The position numbers and the translations under genes were made by a program. Below are positions 16,587 to 25,305 of a stretch of 64,000 bases of DNA, in pieces. The notes under the pieces were generated by a model. That model made no database searches, was not told the DNA's origin, and worked only from the letters and a program-made list of their open reading frames with translations. Numbering within the stretch: the stretch's first letter is position 1; every line of letters begins with the position of its first letter. The stretch is from Solidesulfovibrio sp. (lineage in GTDB: Bacteria > Desulfobacterota > Desulfovibrionia > Desulfovibrionales > Desulfovibrionaceae), in assembly GCF_029978005.1 (NCBI RefSeq), contig NZ_JARKOZ010000084.1, positions 1-64,000 on the forward strand, read 5' to 3'.

Positions 16587-18710
16587 ATGAAGAACCAGGA
16601 AGACGCCCACCGCGCCGCCTACGTCGAGGAGGCCAGGGACCTGCTGGCCGAACTCGAGGCCTCGCTCCTGGAACTGGAGCACAGCCCCGGCGACGTCGAC
16701 CTCCTGCACAAGATCTTTCGCGGCCTGCACACCGTCAAGGGCTCGGGCGCGATGTTCGGCTTCGACGACATCGCGGCCTTCACCCACGACGTGGAATCGG
16801 TTTTCGACCGGGTGCGCAACGGGCTGCTCGGCGTGGACCGCCGGCTGCTCGACCTGTCGCTTCGGGCCTGCGACCACATCCGCGCCCTGCTCGATCCCCG
16901 GGAGGAACAGGAGGCGGAACTGGCCGCCACGGGGGCCGAGCTCCTGGCCGGCTTCCGGGCCGTGGCCGGGGCGGTCGAACCTTCCCCGGCACGGCCGGCC
17001 GAGACGTCTGCGTCCGAGAAGTCGCGGCCCGGCGTATCCCGCATCTGCCGGCTGCGCTTCCGGCCCCACGGCGACATGCTGGCCAGCGGCAACAATCCCC
17101 TGCTTCTCCTGGAGGACTTGGCGGCGCTCGGCGACTGCCGCTGCTACGTCCACACCGAGGACGTCCCCGCCCTCGAGGACCTCGATCCCGAATCCTGCCT
17201 CGTCTGGTGGGACTGCGTGCTGCGCACCGAAGCCGAGGCCGCGGCCGTTGCGGACGTGTTCGTCTTCGTCGAGGACGACTGCGAGCTGCGCCTCGACGTG
17301 CTCGACGACGGCTGCGCCGGAGACGGCGAGGCCGTCCACCGCCGCCTGGGCGAAATACTGGTCTCGCGCGGCGACATCAGGGAGGAGGATCTGGAGGCCG
17401 CCCTGGCCGCCCAGCGGCGTCTCGGCGATATCCTGTCCGACACGGGCCTGGTCAGCCCCGGCACGGTGGCCTCGGCCCTGTCCGAGCAGCAGGCCGTGCA
17501 GGAGCTGTCCCAGAGGACCTGCGATCGCAGCGACAAGGCCTCGAGCATCCGCGTGGCGGCCGACAAGCTCGACGATCTGGTCGATCTGGTGGGCGAACTG
17601 GTCATCGTCCAGGCCCAGATCCGCCAGGCCGTGGAGGATCGGGGCGATCCGGCCCTGCGCGGCCTGGCCGAGCACCTGGAACGCCTGGCCGAGAGCCTGC
17701 GCGATTCGACGCTGTCCATCCGCATGCTGCCCATCGGGGCAACCTTCGCCCGATTCCGCCGCCTGGTGCGCGACCTGACCGCCGAACTCGGCAAGGAGAT
17801 CGATCTGGTCACCCAGGGCGAGGAGACGGAACTCGACAAGACCGTCATCGAGCGGCTGGGCGATCCGCTGGTCCACCTGCTGCGCAACAGCATCGACCAC
17901 GGCATCGAGTTTCCCGACGTCCGCAAGGCGGCGGGAAAGCCGCCCGCGGGCGTCATTCGCTTAAGCGCCGCCCATTCCGGCGGCGAGGTGGTCATCACCG
18001 TGGCCGACGACGGCGCGGGCCTGAGCGCCCAGGCCATCCGCAAGCGGGCCGAGGAGCGCGGGCTGATCCCCGCCGGGGCGGAGATGACGGCCAAGGAGCT
18101 CTACAACCTCATCTTCCTGCCCGGCTTTTCCACGGCCAAAGCCGTCACCAGCATTTCCGGGCGCGGCGTGGGCATGGACGTGGTCAAGCGGGCCATCGAC
18201 GCCCTGCGCGGCTCGGTGGAGATCGATTCGCAGCCCGGACGCGGCGCGACCATCACCGTGCGCCTGCCCCTGACCCTGGCCATCATCGACGGCTTGCAGA
18301 TCCAGGTGGGCGCGGAGTATTACGTCGTTCCGCTGGGACTCGTGGAGGAGTGCGTGGAGAGGGCCCGCGGCGGCGACGGGACGGAGCCCGGGATGCTCAA
18401 CATGCGCGGCCAGGTCGTGCCCTGCCTGCGCCTGCGTGAGGCCTTCGCCATAGACGGGGATCGCCCGGTCATCGAGCCCATCGTGGTGGTCACCGTGGAC
18501 GGAGCCAGGGTCGGCCTGGCCGTGGACAGGGTGGTGGGCGAGCACCAGACCGTCATCAAGAGCCTGGGCCCGCTGTACCGCGACATCGAGGAATTTTCCG
18601 GCGCCACCATCCGGGGAGACGGCCGCATGGCCCTGATCCTGGACGTGGCGGCGCTGGTGCGCCGGGCGGCCGACCCGGACGGATCGCATCCGGCCCTTTT
18701 TGCCAAGTGA
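16587..18710 (+). CDS. cheA: Chemotaxis histidine kinase CheA with MshEN-like tandem motif
   Basis: 707 residues. Hpt domain: H48 in GLHTVKGSGAMFG. Residues about 150-240 form a domain of the kind seen in deltaproteobacterial CheAs (RFRPHGDMLASGNNPLLLLE). Residues 253-301 hold two 24-residue repeats, RLGEILVSRGDIREEDLEAA and RLGDILSDTGLVSPGTVASA, each continued to a terminal Gln. P3 dimerisation: about 320-375. ATPase: N box HLLRNSIDHGIEFPD, G1 DDGAGLS, G2 GRGVGMDVVK. CheW-like P5 domain: about 565-700. It phosphorylates CheY and CheB. It lies 39 bp after the MCP-like gene and 58 bp before cheW. Confidence 0.95.
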   Translation: MKNQEDAHRAAYVEEARDLLAELEASLLELEHSPGDVDLLHKIFRGLHTVKGSGAMFGFDDIAAFTHDVESVFDRVRNGLLGVDRRLLDLSLRACDHIRALLDPREEQEAELAATGAELLAGFRAVAGAVEPSPARPAETSASEKSRPGVSRICRLRFRPHGDMLASGNNPLLLLEDLAALGDCRCYVHTEDVPALEDLDPESCLVWWDCVLRTEAEAAAVADVFVFVEDDCELRLDVLDDGCAGDGEAVHRRLGEILVSRGDIREEDLEAALAAQRRLGDILSDTGLVSPGTVASALSEQQAVQELSQRTCDRSDKASSIRVAADKLDDLVDLVGELVIVQAQIRQAVEDRGDPALRGLAEHLERLAESLRDSTLSIRMLPIGATFARFRRLVRDLTAELGKEIDLVTQGEETELDKTVIERLGDPLVHLLRNSIDHGIEFPDVRKAAGKPPAGVIRLSAAHSGGEVVITVADDGAGLSAQAIRKRAEERGLIPAGAEMTAKELYNLIFLPGFSTAKAVTSISGRGVGMDVVKRAIDALRGSVEIDSQPGRGATITVRLPLTLAIIDGLQIQVGAEYYVVPLGLVEECVERARGGDGTEPGMLNMRGQVVPCLRLREAFAIDGDRPVIEPIVVVTVDGARVGLAVDRVVGEHQTVIKSLGPLYRDIEEFSGATIRGDGRMALILDVAALVRRAADPDGSHPALFAK

Positions 18711-18768
18711 AAACCGCCAATCGCGCCGCATCCCGCGCCAACCGCCGGGGATCGGGAGGACGACAGCC

Positions 18769-19281
18769 ATGGCCGAGGCCGCAAACAGCAACGACAACCA
18801 GTACCTGACCTTCACCCTGGAACGGGAACTCTTCGCCCTGGACATCGGCTCGGTGCGCGAGGTCCTCGAACTGGTCAACATCACGCGCGTGCCCCGCACG
18901 CCGGACTACATCCGGGGCGTGATCAACCTGCGCGGCCGGGCCGTGCCCGTGGTGGACCTCAAGCTCAAGTTCGGCATGGGCGCCACCGAACGCACGGTCA
19001 ACACCTGCATCATCATCGTGGAGGTCAACCTGGAAGGCGAGGCCACGGTCCTCGGAGCCCTGGCCGATTCGGTCCAGGAGGTCTACGAGATGGAAAGCTC
19101 CCAGATCGAGCCCACGCCGCGGATGGGCACGCCCATCAAGTCCGATTTCATCCGGGGCATGGGCAAGTCCGGAGACCAGTTCATCATCATCCTGGACATC
19201 AACAAGGTCTTCACCTCCCTGGAATTGGCCGGCCTGGCCCAGACCCTGGGCGAGGCCGCGCCCGAGAACGCGGAGGCCTGA
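18769..19281 (+). CDS. cheW: Chemotaxis adaptor CheW
   Basis: A 170-residue CheW domain: YLTFTLERELFALDIGSVRE, then the conserved VPRTPDYIRGVINLRGRAVP. CheW links receptors to CheA. GGGAGGA lies eight bases before the ATG and fixes the start. The stop overlaps the first possible cheR ATG (TGATG), so the two are translationally coupled. Confidence 0.95.
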   Translation: MAEAANSNDNQYLTFTLERELFALDIGSVREVLELVNITRVPRTPDYIRGVINLRGRAVPVVDLKLKFGMGATERTVNTCIIIVEVNLEGEATVLGALADSVQEVYEMESSQIEPTPRMGTPIKSDFIRGMGKSGDQFIIILDINKVFTSLELAGLAQTLGEAAPENAEA

Positions 19282-20147
19282 TGCCCATGGCGGGTGCGGG
19301 CGCTCCGGCGCGGGCCAGCGGCCTGGCCACCATGTCGGAAAAGGAATTCAAGCGGTTAAGCGAGTTCATCCATGCCGAGGTCGGCATCAAGCTGCCCCTG
19401 TCCAAGAAGGTCATGGTGGAGGCCAGGCTGCAAAAGCGCCTGCGCACCCTCGGCATGGCGGGCTACCGCCAGTACTACGAGTACCTCTTCAGCCCCCAGG
19501 GCCTGGACGAGGAACTCGTCCACCTCATCGACGTCATCACCACCAACACCACGGAATTCTTCCGGGAGCCGCGCCACTTCGAGGTTCTGACCCAGGACGT
19601 GCTGCCGGCCTGGCGCTCCGCCAACGGTCCGGCCCGGCCCTTTCGCCTGTGGAGCGCCGGCTGCTCCACCGGGGAGGAGCCCTATACCCTGTCCATCGTG
19701 CTCTCGGAATTCGCCTCGCGCGTCTCGGGCTTCCGGTTTTCCATCATGGCCACGGACATCTCCACCCGTGTGCTGTCCCTGGCCAAAAACGGCGTCTATC
19801 CCGAGGAACGACTGGCCAAGATGTCCATGGAGCTCAAGCGGCGGTATTTCCTGCGCAGCAAGGACAAGTCGCGAAAGCTCGTGCGGCTTGTGCCCGAACT
19901 GCGCGGGGCCATCGACTTCCGCCGCCTCAACTTCATGGAGTCCTTCAGCTTTCCGGAGCCTATGGACACCATCTTCTGCCGCAACGTCATGATCTATTTC
20001 GACCGGGCCACCCAGGAGCAGCTTCTCCAGAAGTTCTGCTTCCAGCTGCGCTCCGGGGGCCACCTGTTCATCGGCCACTCCGAAAGCCTCACCGGCATGG
20101 ACTTGCCCTTGCGCCAGCACGCTCCCACGGTTTATAGGAAAATCTAA
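19281..20147 (+). CDS. cheR: Chemoreceptor methyltransferase CheR
   Basis: 288 residues from the ATG that overlaps the cheW stop. An internal ATG at 19332 (MSEKEFKRLSEF) would give 271 residues, nearer the usual CheR length. The N-terminal helical domain (about 20-80) is followed by the SAM-binding fold: TTEFFREPRHFEVL, LWSAGCSTGEEPYTLSIVL (the SAM loop), ATDIS, and FCRNVMIYFD near the end. CheR methylates receptor glutamates. No C-terminal TPR extension is present. Confidence 0.94.
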   Translation: MPMAGAGAPARASGLATMSEKEFKRLSEFIHAEVGIKLPLSKKVMVEARLQKRLRTLGMAGYRQYYEYLFSPQGLDEELVHLIDVITTNTTEFFREPRHFEVLTQDVLPAWRSANGPARPFRLWSAGCSTGEEPYTLSIVLSEFASRVSGFRFSIMATDISTRVLSLAKNGVYPEERLAKMSMELKRRYFLRSKDKSRKLVRLVPELRGAIDFRRLNFMESFSFPEPMDTIFCRNVMIYFDRATQEQLLQKFCFQLRSGGHLFIGHSESLTGMDLPLRQHAPTVYRKI

Positions 20148-20180
20148 CCCGCCGTTCCAATCTCCGCGCAGAGGTAGCCC

Positions 20181-21254
20181 GTGAGCAATCGCATCAAGGT
20201 TCTGGTGGTGGACGATTCCGCCTTGGTCCGGCAGACCCTGACCGACATCCTGTCCTCGGACCCCGAGATCGAGGTCATCGGCTCGGCCGGCGATCCCTAC
20301 GCCGCGGTCAAGCGCATGGAAACGCAGGCCCCGGACGTCATCACCCTGGACATCGAGATGCCGCGCATGGACGGCCTGACCTTTCTGCGCAAGATCATGT
20401 CCCAGCACCCCATTCCGGTGGTCATCTGCTCGACCCTGACCGAATCCGGCTCGGAGACCACGCTGAGGGCCATGGAATACGGGGCCATGGACATCATCCT
20501 CAAGCCCAAGCTCGGCACGCGGCAATTCCTGGAGGAGTCGCGCATCCGGGTGGTGGACGCGGTCAAGGCGGCGGCCCGGGCCAAGATGAAAAAGCTCATG
20601 CCCGTCGCGCCCATGAAGGTCACGCCCAAACTCTCGGCCGACGCCGTGCTGCCCGGCCCCACGGGCAAGGCCATGTTCCAGACCACCGAGCGGGTCGTGG
20701 CCGTGGGCGCGTCCACGGGCGGCACCGAGGCGTTGCGCGAATTCCTCGAAGCCATGCCCCAGGACTGCCCGGGCATCGTCATCGTGCAGCACATGCCCGA
20801 GCAGTTCACCGCCGCCTTCGCCAAGCGCCTGGACGGCATCTGCCGCATCACCGTCAAGGAGGCCAGGGACAACGACACGATCCTGCGCGGCCAGGCGCTC
20901 ATCGCCCCGGGCAACCGCCACATGCTGCTCAAGCGCAGCGGCGCGCGCTATTTCGTGGAGGTCAAGGACGGCCCCCTGGTGCGCCGCCACCGGCCGAGCG
21001 TGGACGTGCTCTTCCGGTCCGCCGCCCGCTACGCCGGGAAAAACGCCGTGGGCGTCATCATGACCGGCATGGGCGACGACGGCGCGGCCGGCATGCAGGA
21101 GATGCACGAGACCGGGGCCTACACCATCGCGCAGGACGAGGCCTCCTGCGTGGTCTTCGGCATGCCCCAGGAAGCCATCAAGCTCGGCGGCGTGGACAAG
21201 ATCATGCCCCTTTCGCACATCGCCCACGAAGTGGTGCGGTTCTGTTCCAACTAG
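20181..21254 (+). CDS. cheB: Chemotaxis methylesterase CheB
   Basis: 357 residues from a GTG start with GAGGT upstream. The receiver domain has D11/D12 and the phospho-acceptor D57 ([15 protein letters not shown]). After a linker (about 140-165) comes the methylesterase domain with the catalytic triad in GASTGGTEA (Ser), VQHMPEQFT (His) and [10 protein letters not shown] (Asp). CheB removes receptor methyl groups and deamidates glutamines. It is the last gene of the chemotaxis operon, 33 bp after cheR. Confidence 0.96.
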   Translation: MSNRIKVLVVDDSALVRQTLTDILSSDPEIEVIGSAGDPYAAVKRMETQAPDVITLDIEMPRMDGLTFLRKIMSQHPIPVVICSTLTESGSETTLRAMEYGAMDIILKPKLGTRQFLEESRIRVVDAVKAAARAKMKKLMPVAPMKVTPKLSADAVLPGPTGKAMFQTTERVVAVGASTGGTEALREFLEAMPQDCPGIVIVQHMPEQFTAAFAKRLDGICRITVKEARDNDTILRGQALIAPGNRHMLLKRSGARYFVEVKDGPLVRRHRPSVDVLFRSAARYAGKNAVGVIMTGMGDDGAAGMQEMHETGAYTIAQDEASCVVFGMPQEAIKLGGVDKIMPLSHIAHEVVRFCSN

Positions 21255-21280
21255 CCGACGTTTTCCGAAAATGAGCGGCC

Positions 21281-21337
21281 CGCCGGTCGCGCGGCCGGCC
21301 CGCAGCGACGGCGGCCGGGCGAGCCGCGCGACCGGCG
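21281..21337 (+). terminator. Strong hairpin downstream of cheB
   Basis: A perfect 15-bp inverted repeat (21281-21295 with 21323-21337, arm CGCCGGTCGCGCGGC) encloses a GC-rich loop. A T5 run follows about 20 bases further on (21359-21363). It probably ends the chemotaxis operon, though the T run is too far away for a textbook intrinsic terminator. Confidence 0.5.
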
Positions 21338-21522
21338 GCGTCGCGTCGGCCCGGCGTCTTTTTCGAAGGGCATCGTCGGCCCAAACCTCTGGATGGAACG
21401 CGCGATTGCGCCTATAAGAGCCTTCCGGCAGGGGAGCGGGCCTGGGCCCGCGCGCCGGCCCACGGCCGCCTCGCCGGCGGGGTCGGCGGCGTCCGCATTC
21501 GTCCGCCTGAAGGATTCGCAGC

Positions 21523-22524
21523 ATGGACAAGGTACTCCTCGATTACGGCAGCGGGGGCCGGGCCTCCCACCGCTTCGTCAACGACCTCTTCTTCCGCCAC
21601 CTCGGCAACGACATCCTGGCCCGCATGGACGACGCGGCCGTGGTCTCCCTTCGTGGAGCGGTGGCCGTCAGCACGGACAGCTTCGTGGTGGACCCCATCT
21701 TCTTTCCGGGGGGCGACATCGGCTCCCTGGCCGTGCACGGCACGGTCAACGACGTGGCCATGATGGGCGCGCGGCCGCTTTTTCTGACCTGCGGCTTCAT
21801 CCTGGAGGAGGGGCTGCCCATGGACGACCTCGAGCGCGTGGTCGCCTCCATGGGCGAGGCGGCGCGCCGGGCCGGCGTGCGCGTGGTGGCCGGCGACACC
21901 AAGGTGGTGCCCCGCGGCGCTGCGGACAAGATCTTCATCAACACCACGGGCGTGGGCCAGGTGCTGGTCGATCCCGCGCCGAGCGGCCACCGGGCCGAGG
22001 TAGGCGACGCCGTCCTCGTCAGCGGCACCATGGGCGACCACGGCCTGGCCATCCTGTCCACGCGCCAGGGCCTGTCCTTCGACTCGCCGGTCAGAAGCGA
22101 CAGCGCCGCCCTGGGCGGGCTGGTGGAAAAGCTGCTGGCCGCCGTGGGGGACGTGCACGTGCTGCGCGACCCCACCCGGGGAGGGCTGGCCACCACCCTC
22201 AACGAGATCGCCGGCCAGTCCGGGGTGGGCATCGAACTGACCGAGCAGGCCATTCCGGTGGACCCCGCCGTGGCCGGCGGCTGCGCCGTGCTCGGGCTCG
22301 ACCCGCTGTACCTGGCCAACGAGGGCAAGTGCATCTGCATCCTGCCCGAAGCCAAGGCCCAGGCGGCCCTGGCGGTCCTGCGGGCCGATCCCCTGGGCGC
22401 TGGCGCGGCGGTGATCGGGCGCGTGGTGGCGCAGCACCAGGGCAAGGTCGCCCTGGTCACGCCCCTGGGCGGCAAGCGGCTGCTCGGCATGCTTGAGGGC
22501 GAGCAGTTGCCCCGCATCTGCTAG
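21523..22524 (+). CDS. hypE: Hydrogenase maturation protein HypE
   Basis: A 333-residue member of the AIR synthase/PurM fold (DYGSGGRASHRFVNDLFF; STDSFVVDPIFFPGGDIGSL). It ends in PRIC, and the C-terminal Cys is the residue carbamoylated by HypF and dehydrated to a thiocyanate to supply cyanide for [NiFe]-hydrogenases. It is therefore evidence for NiFe hydrogenase maturation in this organism. No other hyp gene is next to it. The 268 bp upstream contain the cheB hairpin and a TATAAG (21413) that may be its -10 box. Confidence 0.95.
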   Translation: MDKVLLDYGSGGRASHRFVNDLFFRHLGNDILARMDDAAVVSLRGAVAVSTDSFVVDPIFFPGGDIGSLAVHGTVNDVAMMGARPLFLTCGFILEEGLPMDDLERVVASMGEAARRAGVRVVAGDTKVVPRGAADKIFINTTGVGQVLVDPAPSGHRAEVGDAVLVSGTMGDHGLAILSTRQGLSFDSPVRSDSAALGGLVEKLLAAVGDVHVLRDPTRGGLATTLNEIAGQSGVGIELTEQAIPVDPAVAGGCAVLGLDPLYLANEGKCICILPEAKAQAALAVLRADPLGAGAAVIGRVVAQHQGKVALVTPLGGKRLLGMLEGEQLPRIC

Positions 22525-22566
22525 GTCGTTGGGAAGACAACATTTTACGGCAAAGGGAGCGCGGAC

Positions 22567-23355
22567 ATGAGCGTGTGCGATGTGGTGATCATGGGCGCCT
22601 TGGGGCGCATGGGCGCGACCCTGGCCCGGCTGGCCAAGGCCGATCCGGACCACTACCGGCTGGCCGGAGCGTTGGAGCGCAGCGGCTGCACAGCCGGGCT
22701 TTCCGGCCTCGAATGCGTGGTGGGCGACGACCTGCCCACGGTGCTGGCCAAATGCCCCGGCGCGGTGGTCATCGATTTCACGGCCCCGGCGAACTCCGTG
22801 GCCTCGGCGGCCGCGGCGGCCGCCGCCGGCAATCCCATCGTCGTCGGCACCACGGGGCTGACCCCGGACCAGACCGCCGCCCTGGCCGAGGCGGCGAAAA
22901 AGACCCCGGTCTTTTTCGCGCCCAACATGAGCGTGGGCTTAAACGTCCTGCTCACGGTGCTGCCCGACCTCGTCCGGCGGCTCGGCCCGGCCTACAACCT
23001 GGAGATCATGGAGATCCACCACAACAAGAAGGCCGATGCGCCGAGCGGCACGGCCATCAAGCTCGGCCAGTGCCTGGCCGAGGCCCGGGGCGCGGACTAC
23101 GACACGGTCAAGCGCCATACGCGCGACGGCATCATCGGCCCGCGCACTGGCGAGGAGATCGGCGTGGCGGCGCTTCGCGGCGGCGACGTGGTGGGCGACC
23201 ACACGGTGTATTTCTTCGGCCCGGGCGAGCGCATCGAGGTGACCCACCGGGTGGGCAACCGCGAGACCTTCGCCCAGGGGGCGCTGCGCGCCGCGGCCTG
23301 GCTCAGGAAGCAGCCGGCCGGCAAGCTCTACGCCATGGCCGACATGCTTTCCTGA
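22567..23355 (+). CDS. dapB: 4-hydroxy-tetrahydrodipicolinate reductase
   Basis: 262 residues. The N-terminal dinucleotide fold opens [29 protein letters not shown] and [12 protein letters not shown] follow. The DapB signature is [18 protein letters not shown], with the catalytic HH and Lys. It reduces the dihydrodipicolinate precursor in lysine and meso-diaminopimelate synthesis. It lies 42 bp after hypE with AAGGGAGC upstream, and converges on the histidine kinase gene. Confidence 0.95.
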   Translation: MSVCDVVIMGALGRMGATLARLAKADPDHYRLAGALERSGCTAGLSGLECVVGDDLPTVLAKCPGAVVIDFTAPANSVASAAAAAAAGNPIVVGTTGLTPDQTAALAEAAKKTPVFFAPNMSVGLNVLLTVLPDLVRRLGPAYNLEIMEIHHNKKADAPSGTAIKLGQCLAEARGADYDTVKRHTRDGIIGPRTGEEIGVAALRGGDVVGDHTVYFFGPGERIEVTHRVGNRETFAQGALRAAAWLRKQPAGKLYAMADMLS

Positions 23356-23401
23356 AATTCCGCACGGCCGGCGGCGCGGGCGGGAGGCTGGCCGCGCCGC
23401 C

Positions 23402-25305
23402 TCATTTCGCCTGGCTTCCGGCCGCCTCTTCGTCGAGCTTCTCCCGCATGGCCTGCATCACTTCCCGCATGGCCGACTCCATGGTTTCGAAGGTCGCCGC
23501 CGACAGGGCGGGGTCGCGGTCCTTGGCGGCGCGTTCCAGGTCGTGGCTGGCCTGGCGCAGGCGCGGGGCGCACATGGTGGCGGCGGCCCCCTTGAGGGTG
23601 TGGGCCAGGAAGGCCAACTGGCCGTGATCGCCCCGGGCCCGGGCCTCGCGGATGACTTCCAGGTTGCCGGGCTGTCGGCCACGAAGGCCGCGAACAGCTT
23701 CATGAGAAAGCCCGTGTTGCCGCGCGCCTTGGTGAGCAGTTCCGACCAGTTCAGGACGTCGGGCGCGGGCGCGTCCGACTCGTCTGTCCAGGGCGCGGCC
23801 GGGGTGGCCGCGACGGTGGCGCCCGTGGCCCGGGCCAGGGCCGCGGCCAGGGCCTCGGGGCTTACGGGCTTGCTCAGGTATTCGTTCATGCCGGCGCGCA
23901 AAAACGTCTCCCGGTCGCCCTTTAAGGCATGGGCGGTCAGGGCCACGATGGGGATGTCGGGATCGAAGTCGCCGGTCTCGTCGGCTCTGATGGCCCGTGT
24001 GGCCTCCAGGCCGTCCATTTCGGGCATCTGGATGTCCATGAGGATGACGTCGAAATGCCGACGTCGCAGGATCTCCAGGGCGCGGCGTCCGGTGTGGGCC
24101 GTGACCACGCGGTGGCCGTCGGTTTCCAGAAGTTCCTTGGCGTAGAGCTGGTTGATGGGGTTGTCCTCGGCCAGGAGCACGGTCAGGGGACGTGCATGCG
24201 CCGCCTCCCCGGGCACGAGCGGGGCCGGGCCGTCCTCGGCATGACCGGCGGGCAGGGCGAATTCGAGGGTGAAGGTGAACACGCTCCCCTGGCCTTCCTC
24301 GCTTTCCACGCCGTAGTCGCCGCCCTGCATGGCAACAAGGTGGCGCACGATGGCGAGCCCCAACCCAGCTCCCTGGTAGCGCCGGGCCGGGGAAACGTCG
24401 GCCTGGGTGAAGCTGTCGAAGATGGCCTGTATCTTGTCGCGGGGAATGCCGATGCCTGTGTCCCGCACGGCGAAGCGCAGGCGGACGGCATCCGGGTCGC
24501 GCCCGTCGTCGGCGAAGGACACGGCCAGGATCACACTGCCGGAATCGGTGAACTTGACCGCGTTGCCGACCAGATTGATCAGGATCTGGCGCAGCCGGCT
24601 GGCGTCGCCGACCAGGATGGCCGGCACGTCGCCAAGGAGCCGGCTTTCCAGCGCCAGGCCCTTTTTCGCGGCCAGGGGCCGGAACACGCTGACCGCTTCC
24701 TCCACGGTCTCGTGCAGGTCGAAGGGGGTGCGGGCCAGCTCCAGCGCCCCCACCTCGATGCGGGCGTAATCCACGATGTCGTTGAGCACCGTGAGCAGGG
24801 ACTTGGCCGAGTGCCTGGCCATCTCCAGGTATTCCCGCTGCTTGTCCGTCAACTCCGTGGCCAGGGTCAGCTCGGTCATGCCCAGGATGCCGATCATGGG
24901 CGTGCGTATCTCGTGGGTGATGTTGGCCAGGAAGTGGCTCTTGGCCCGTTCGCCGGCCAGGGCCGCCTTCTTGGCCGTGGCCAGCTCGTCCGCCGCCCGG
25001 CGATGGGCGCTGACGTCGCGAAGGAGCACCCTGGTCAGGGGCAGTCCCTGGTCGCTGAGGCGTTCGAAGCGCAGGACGGCCCGGCGGCCGCTGGCGGCCA
25101 GGCGCACCTCGGTTGGCCCCTCGCCGGCCAGGGGGATGCCGAAGACCGTGCCGCGCAGCTGGTTCGGCGTCGTGGCGAGCATGCTCCCGGCCTCGCCCGT
25201 GGCGTGGATGATGATGCCGTCGTTGTCCAGAAGCAGCAGGGCGTCGCCGGTCAGCGCGGCCATGGCCTCGGTGTCCCGTATCAGGCGCTTGAGCATGGCT
25301 GTCAT
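23402..25305 (-). CDS. Hybrid sensor histidine kinase with REC and Hpt domains, frameshifted
   Basis: The gene starts at the ATG that overlaps the rtcB stop (ATGA, with AAAGG upstream). Domains: PAS-like (about 15-100), HisKA with H131 (SHFLANITHEIRTPMIG), HATPase (DTGIGIPRDKI; GAGLGLAIVRHL), receiver (LLAEDNPINQL; VILMDIQMPEMDG), then Hpt. The frame breaks in the Hpt domain near 23666-23673. The first frame runs on to a stop at 23458 as nonsense, while the Hpt histidine (FLAHTLKGAAATM) continues in another frame to 23402. Adding one base would give about 634 residues. No membrane segment is seen. This is either a sequencing error or a real loss of the phosphotransfer domain. Confidence 0.8.

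Noticed and set aside
14922-17900. Minus-strand open frame of 992 codons opposite the MCP-like gene and cheA
   Set aside because: It is antisense to two clear genes. The composition is of the shadow type (Gly/Ala/His/Asp-rich) and there is no start signal or domain.
23666-23673. Programmed frameshift as the explanation of the kinase Hpt break
   Set aside because: There is no slippery heptamer or obvious stimulatory structure, and such frameshifting is not known for this family. A deletion or sequencing error is simpler.
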